A stretch of 64,000 nucleotides of DNA, taken from Acanthosoma haemorrhoidale (taxonomy: Eukaryota > Arthropoda > Insecta > Hemiptera > Acanthosomatidae). A model generated the notes under the pieces. The model was not told the origin of the DNA. It did not search any database and was given only the letters and a program-made list of their open reading frames with translations. This document shows positions 58,790 to 64,000 of this stretch, in pieces. A program made the position numbers and the translations under genes. The DNA lies in the NCBI GenBank assembly GCA_930367205.1, contig OV884009.1, positions 80,435,189-80,499,188 on the forward strand, in the 5' to 3' direction. Position 1 is the first letter of the stretch; each line of letters starts with the position of its first letter.

Positions 58790-59110
58790 TCGAGCGGAAA
58801 CCAAGCAAGCGTCACGAGTAAAGGCCACGGGAGAGTCACAAGAGAGACTCATTTCCAGGGCCAGGAGCCCTGGCTTAAGGCGTCACCGAGTAAAGGTCAC
58901 GAGAGACTCAGAGGCTGATGAGGAGACTAACTAACAGGGCCAGGAGCCTTGCCTTAAGTGCCCTCTCTACTTCCTGCTGGGAGGCTGCGAGGGTCTAATC
59001 CGGCGGCGGTTCACACGCACACCTGCGGCACGTGACCGCCGCCTGCTTACCCGACCCGGGGACAAGCCCTGGAGGTAGACAGGCCCCCAAAAGGGAAAAG
59101 GGTTGTTAAG
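58790..59110 (+). repeat. GC-rich stretch with tandem repeat and palindrome
   Basis: Two imperfect tandem units of about 75-80 bases run from roughly 58817 to 58960, each with CGAGTAAAGG(C/T)CACG and CAGGGCCAGGAGCC(C/T)TG and a CTTAAG-like end. A long inverted pair, GGCGGCGGT and ACCGCCGCC (about 59000-59042), encloses CACACCTGCGGCACGTG. The sequence is unlike the AT-rich intron around it; transposon or regulatory origin is unknown. Confidence 0.55.
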
Positions 59111-59402
59111 TTTATGACTGATTATGACTGCCAGCTGGTGACCCTTTCTCGTTTGACTTAGTTGGCTTCCGCCTTTTATTGCTTAACACTTTTACAATGA
59201 TTTACATTTCTATATAATACATTTAGTTCATCTTATTTTACTTTTGCTTACAATATATATATGCAATAGTGTATAGGGTGATTTATCTTATGTAGTTAGC
59301 GGTCGCTACAACAAGTAATATTTTTATTTAGCTAATAAAACAGATATTCTGATATTTTATTTCCAAGTATTACATGATTAATCAAGTTAATTTATTTCGT
59401 AG

Positions 59403-59468
59403 AGACTGATGGGTTATGCCAGCAAAGGAGGAACCTACTTGATAAAAAGGCTGAATCAAATAAAAGAG
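59403..59468 (+). CDS. FLVCR-like transporter, exon 2
   Basis: Its 66 bases lie between acceptor TTATTTCGTAG and the consensus donor AAGAG|GTAAGT. In the frame that joins exon 3 it encodes TDGLCQQRRNLLDKKAESNK, a hydrophilic cytoplasmic tail ending in a basic run before the first membrane span. Another frame of this exon (starting MGYASKGG) is open but does not join exon 3 in frame. Confidence 0.7.
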
Positions 59469-61198
59469 GTAAGTTCTAAACATTATTAAATAGTTTAAAT
59501 ATTGTAATTACATATTCATACATGTAAGTGTTAATGTGATGAATACTGATCACATCCAATGCATCCGAGCTCATACCGGTGTTACTTCATAACTAACATA
59601 TAAGCCAAAATTACATGGAGCGTGTGTTATGGGGGAATATAACTTTAGTCTGAGATAGAGGTACACTGTCCTGTTACCTTAATTTAAACTAAATCGTAAT
59701 GGAATAGGGAAGTAAATTTTTGACTTGTGAGTGTGAGACTGGTCGTGTGACTGGGTGTCACATATTTCAATTTCATTCGCAATACATGGTATAAACGATC
59801 CACATTACTCTTTAGTGAGTGGTAGGCTCCCAGCTATTTTATAATTTAGCACCAATCTTCTAAAATCCACCAAAGAGATGTAGTTGTCCAGTTACAATCA
59901 GTTGCGTTTTGTTTTGTGATGAACGATACATCGCTTAACTAGCGTAGCCCTAATTTCCATTACAGCATACTGTTTAGTATTAAATGAGCAATTGTAGAAA
60001 TGCGTAACTGACAAACCCTAGGCATACTACTTATGATTAAACTCAATTAATTAAAACCGTTGATCCTTTTAATAATGAAACGGTTTCACCGTATACTTAT
60101 TCACTTGCTTGTTATGAGATTTCTTTTGTTTTGCGTCTGCTGTCTATATAGGATTCCCTTCTGTATGGTTCTTGTACTCTGTGAATCCATGGACCAGGGA
60201 GGACGCCACATGAATGCTGTCAGAGAGGCCATAAAATCATTGAAATTCTAATAAAGTTGAAGTATCAACAAAAAGATGAAAGGAAGGGAAGAACGATGAC
60301 GAAGAAAGGCCGCGTAGGGAATGAAGGGATAAGACAAGTGAACAAAATAGCGTTGATTATCAACAAATACAAATTTTAAAACATTCACAACTACTGATGA
60401 AATTTGTAAAACATAGCGAAATATATAAACACGTATAAAGTAATCCAGTCTTCGATTGATTCAGGCTGACATAAAATGTCGAGTTTCGGAACTGACCGTG
60501 ATAGCAAGACAGCAGAAGTGCCCTCCCCCCACTTCGTCAGTTCATTGAGCTGTTGCTATAGACCGGCTAAAAGTGGCAACACTGATTACAATCAACAGAA
60601 TGAAAAAGCCAACGCAAGCCGGTCAGTGAATAGTATAATTGATGGTCTACATCTACCATCAGAAGCGGCCGCAGGATTGCTCCTTCTCCCATAGAGAGTG
60701 AGTAGAGCAAATATAGCAGCCGGCAGGGCGGGGTGCCACGAATAATAGCAGGACGAAGGCGAACATGCTAGAAAGAAAAGTTTAAGCAGGAACAAAGAAA
60801 ACCGCCTCAAACCCAACAACCCACAGCTCCAAAAATTGCTGCTGTATGCAATATAAGAAGCTAACAATTTTTGTACAATTTTATTTGTCACCATAATTTT
60901 TGTTTGTTAATGTATTTTCTTTGTATTCTGTAAATATAATTTTTGCAGCACTTAATCATTAACTTTTATTACGTTTAATTTTAAAGCTTAGCTAGCCAAT
61001 AACTTTCATATCCCGACCGTTGGTATAATTTAGAGGCCACATACCAGCTTTCATTAATATACAGTCCAGATACCAGTTCTTTAACGTTTATTATTAATTA
61101 TCCATTATTAATGTGTCCAAACCATTGCTAACTGCAAAGTTATATGCATGTATATGCATTGGGAAAATATAATGAATGAATGATACTGTTTGTTTTAG
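59469..61198 (+). other. FLVCR-like gene, intron 2
   Basis: The intron is 1.7 kb. At 60470-60780 it contains a GC-richer stretch with TGGCAACACTG (60574-60584) that may be an internal promoter. No coding exon is supported. Confidence 0.6.
60574..60584 (+). promoter_or_regulatory. TGGCAACACTG motif, possible internal promoter
   Basis: It has the same 11 bases as the motif before paralogue A (5032). It lies 617 bases before an ATG at the very start of FLVCR exon 3 (61201), so a shorter transcript could start here and keep all membrane spans seen. This is inference from motif and position. Confidence 0.3.
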
Positions 61199-61425
61199 AT
61201 ATGGATGGAGAAGTGAAGATATTTAGAAGGAGGTGGATCATGCTGCTGTTGTTTTGTCTGTCATCGACTTTCAACGCCTGTCACTGGATTCAATACTCTA
61301 TTATTACAAACGTAATTATGAAATATTACAGCGTGTCCGCGATATATGTCAACTGGTCATCCATGATTTACATGGCTGTATATGTACCACTTGTTTTTCC
61401 AGCAACATGGCTATTAGAAAAAAAG
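61199..61425 (+). CDS. FLVCR-like transporter, exon 3 (membrane spans 1-2)
   Basis: Its 227 bases lie between acceptor TGTTTGTTTTAG and donor AAG|GTAAAA. It encodes FRRRWIMLLLF, FNACHWIQYSIITNV, VNWSSMIYMAVYVPL and FPATWLLEKK. The RRW..LL, WIQYSII and W.SM.YM..Y.P..FPATWLL pattern is specific to FLVCR-family major facilitators, which move choline, ethanolamine or heme. Two hydrophobic spans are visible, with the family's conserved tryptophans. Confidence 0.9.
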
Positions 61426-61911
61426 GTAAAATGATTTTATTTGTGATTATGATTTTTTTTTTTTTATGATTATAAAAATGTTTTACACTTCCGAAATGTC
61501 TCCTTGTTAACTAAAAGCCGGATTTTTATTTTTTTTGTTTACCATTTTTGCATTGGTGTGTAAGGGGCAAACAGGCTGTTCCACCCTCATGTAGTGTGGC
61601 ACATTGCTAAAGTCTAAAATTGCCCTGAGCCTAGGTAAAACATTAATGTTTCCTGAGCTTAGACAGGAGGTTGGGGCAGAATTTTTTTTCTTTTTTTGTC
61701 CAACACGCACTTTTAGTTGTAAACCGATATATGGAACAGTGTAATACGATCTATAGTAGAATATACCTTCATAATTTTAGATTTATTCGATAGTTTCGAC
61801 AACTAAAAAATTACAAACAGACAAAGCACTATCACCTTTGTCTACTTCAAACTAAGCGAGGAGGATTCAACAAGAAAAGTGATTTTTGTCCAAAATCTTG
61901 GCAATAAACTA

Positions 61912-62759
61912 CAGTACAAGCTCGGTGATTCGTAAATCCCGCATATTCGTAATAAGCTGTTGGCCCTTGGGAAAATCGCGATTCTTCGTAAAAAAAAACG
62001 ATGCACTTCGGTACCCTTGGTGATTCGTGACGATTTTCGTATCCAAGGCTACTTAAACGTCTTATTATTCGTAAGTATCTGTTGACAATCCCATTTATTC
62101 GAGAAAAAACCACTCTCTTTTTAAAAATCTGTAGTTTCCTTAATTGTGTTTTTTTTTTATGATTACATTAGATTCGATTTTTTTACTTCAGTCCAGTGTG
62201 GTTTCACCATGAGTTCAAAGTGTACCCTTAAGTGCCTGTCTATTTGTGGAAAAAAGAAGATTATAAAAGCCATTGCCGATGGCGAGAAAAAAAAAACGAT
62301 GTGGCAAAACACTAATATTCTTCCGTCCACACTGACATCGATTTTAAATGAGATCATCGCTGATCTGAGTGGACCTTCAAGCAGTAAAATGTAACGGGAA
62401 AAAACCGGCCACTTCCCTGAACTTAATAATCACTTGTCACATGGAAATGATCTAAATGTAGATGTTTTCTCTGCCAGTGTGATCCTGGACAATGAAATTG
62501 ATCAAGCGTGCCAGCAATCCCTCGGTCAGAAAAAAAATGACTGATTTTTTTATCAAGAATAACTAAGTACATGCATATTTTAGTTTGTTGTTCTGTATTT
62601 TGTATTATACGTATATGGAATATTAATAAAGAATGATAATCCCATCAATTTGAATTTTACCTTTTTTTGACCCTCGATAATTCGTAATCCCGTTATTTCG
62701 AAAATCTCGATAATTCTCTTGGTCCCTTAGCATTACGAATTATCAGGATTGTACTATAG
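61912..62759 (+). mobile_element. Internally deleted pogo/Tigger-like element
   Basis: It is flanked by TA (61910-61911 and 62760-62761). The left end CAGTACAAGCTCGGTGATTC and GTAA matches, inverted, the right end ...TTACGAATTATCAGGATTG and TACTATAG. The frame from 62210 starts MSSKCTLKCLSICGKKKIIK and continues KAIADGEKKK and ILPSTLTSILNE, the CENP-B-type helix-turn-helix of pogo transposases. It is cut short by TAA at 62392; the catalytic domain is gone. Confidence 0.85.
62210..62394 (+). pseudogene. Pogo-like transposase N-terminal fragment
   Basis: About 61 residues of the first DNA-binding domain remain. The frame ends at a stop and the downstream DHIDQAC-like residues are in degraded frames. 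It is not functional. Confidence 0.75.
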
Positions 62760-63678
62760 TATATTCAACCTTCCTCGCTAAAATCGCGTATTTAAAAGTT
62801 CCAACCGGGTTTAATATATTTTAAGTACATATTATTTTTTTTTTTTATTCGTTTTAAAGGCAATTTTCAGTGACAGCCTATAGCAAGTAAAATGATGTAT
62901 TTTTTGTGTAAAAGGAATTATAATTATAATAAATATAATTATATATTTATACTTATTTACAATACCCAATATACATTTTTACAATGTGTACATTCCCATT
63001 CAACTCAGGAGCTCCCCCTCTCTCAACATTCCACTCCCCAGCAAGCTGGAGGAACGCCAAAAGCAGCATGGGTACCCACGCCTCCCTTTCTGACCGTTTC
63101 GTCATTCGTCGAAGACCAGAGAGAGATAGAGATATGGGGAGAGAGCCGCAGTCGCTCAGGACATGAGTGGGGATGGTAGCCAATCCCAGGACCCCATGAC
63201 AAACCTGTCTATGTACAATTGATCGCGAGACCATCGTTGTTTTAAGCGATGAGGAGGATTGTAAAAAATGGGTGTTACTGGATAATAGGTTTTCGTTGAA
63301 TTTGGAAAATCTTGAAGGAATAAGAACAAATTAAAGGTTCAGTTAGCCCATGGGGATCGCTGTGAGTTTGTAATGTAATAAATGTTTAAAATCCACACTC
63401 GACTCGCACCCAGACCCACCTTCCCATAGTGATCCTTCTGTTTCTAAGCACTTTAGTTCTTTCATATATATATTTCATAGATGTAATTTAGATCATAATT
63501 GATTTAAAACTAATCTAATCGGTAAAAACAACTTTACTTCGTGAAAAAAAAAATGATGAGGCTACTGATCCTTTAATCGACTAGCCTCAGAAGTTTTTTT
63601 GTTTTAATGATATACAGTAAAGTGTAAGATAAATTATATTAAATATAGATAAATTAATTAAATGTCTCACTTTTGCAG

Positions 63679-63907
63679 GGACTGCGATTAGCCATGATCA
63701 TTGGACTTATAATGATGACACTAGGAGCTTGGCTTAAGTTACTGAGCTTAGATCGTGACAAGTTCATAGTGGCTTTTGTGGCCCAGTTCGTCATAGGGTC
63801 TGCACAAATGTTCATTCTTAGTGTCCCCGCTAGACTGGCAGGTCTGTGGTTCGATTCCTCACAAGTGTCCACTGCTTGTGCTTTTGGCGTGTTCGGCAAT
63901 CAGGTTG
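63679..63907 (+). CDS. FLVCR-like transporter, exon 4 (membrane spans 3-4 and on)
   Basis: The acceptor is ACTTTTGCAG, in phase 0 with exon 3. It encodes GLRLAMIIGLIMMTLGAWLK, FVAQFVIGSAQMFILSVPAR, LAGLWFDSSQVSTACAFGVF and GNQ. The GAW, P.R.A..WF and EVSTA-like segments are the FLVCR core. The donor may be at 63904 (GTTGGT) or 63908 (GTAATA); I favour the latter. At least seven membrane spans are still missing, so the gene continues beyond the window. Confidence 0.88.
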
Positions 63908-64000
63908 GTAATAAAACCTTGCAGCTTTATTGGTAGTAAAACTCCGAATAGGATTCAATAATACAATAGAATTTCATCAACAAAGATCTTAGAGTCCCTC
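63908..64000 (+). other. Start of FLVCR-like intron 4
   Basis: The sequence after GTAATA is AT-rich and the frame closes quickly, as expected for an intron. The window ends within it. Confidence 0.55.

Larger units (their letters stand above)
47801..59402 (+). other. FLVCR-like gene, intron 1 (11.6 kb)
   Basis: The intron holds a TA microsatellite (48110-48126), a mariner 3' fragment (50910-51315), a hAT-like element (53834-54469), a Penelope-like fragment (55255-55345) and a GC-rich stretch with tandem repeats (58790-59110). A near repeat of about 90 bases links 48650-48790 with 49340-49480 (TATTTCTGCATCACCTCT and ACATGGGGAAAACTTGAA). Otherwise it is AT-rich with no coding exon seen. Confidence 0.6.
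61426..63678 (+). other. FLVCR-like gene, intron 3
   Basis: The 2.25-kb intron contains a pogo/Tigger-like element (61912-62759) and a GC-richer stretch at 63000-63240 with open frames on both strands but no recognised product. Confidence 0.7.

Noticed and set aside
59403..59468. Frame beginning MGYASKGGTYLIKR as a first exon
   Set aside because: Joined to exon 3 it would run into a stop at once; the alternative frame joins exon 3 without a break.
62953..63234. Minus- and plus-strand frames as an exon of the FLVCR-like gene
   Set aside because: Exon 3 joins exon 4 directly in phase 0 and the family has no insert at this point.
1..64000. CRISPR arrays, operons, bacterial or prophage features
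   Set aside because: Introns, eukaryotic retroelements and transposons show this is a eukaryotic nuclear sequence; no spaced palindromic repeat array was seen.

Overview
Organism and evidence: this is nuclear DNA of an arthropod, most likely an insect. It is AT-rich, genes are split by long introns with GT/AG borders, and most of the rest is decayed transposons: a copia-like element primed on the internal part of initiator tRNA-Met, an errantivirus-like Ty3/gypsy remnant with an envelope fragment, jockey-type LINEs, mariner, Tc1, pogo and hAT-like DNA transposons, and Penelope-like pieces. The order cannot be fixed from the sequence. Layout: 0.5-3.0 kb is a broken copia-like element. 3.9-11.2 kb is a cluster of inverted-repeat (foldback) elements with two intronless copies and two fragments of a small gene; the 294-aa copy (9202-10086) ends in what looks like an INCENP IN-box, the Aurora-kinase-binding segment. 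12.8-37.2 kb on the minus strand is one complete gene of six coding exons, a 302-aa farnesoic acid O-methyltransferase-like (FAMeT) protein with one Methyltransf_FA domain and two DM9 repeats. Its first coding exon is only 10 nt and is followed by a 15.3-kb intron. 37.4-47.3 kb lies between two divergently transcribed genes and holds transposon remnants: errantivirus-like, LINE, and a 3.3-kb hAT-like element with a nested LINE. 47.7 kb to the window end on the plus strand is the 5' part of a FLVCR-type major facilitator (heme/choline transporter family); four coding exons are visible and the gene runs off the right edge. Working together: the FAMeT-like and FLVCR-like genes start about 10.5 kb apart, back to back, and share no evident function. 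No operon or pathway cluster is present. The most unusual part is the IN-box gene family, which shares its promoter region between copies, is entangled with foldback repeats, and includes a copy that lost the IN-box and duplicated another conserved box. I assembled exons by hand from splice sites, phase and family resemblance; no alignment or RNA evidence was available.
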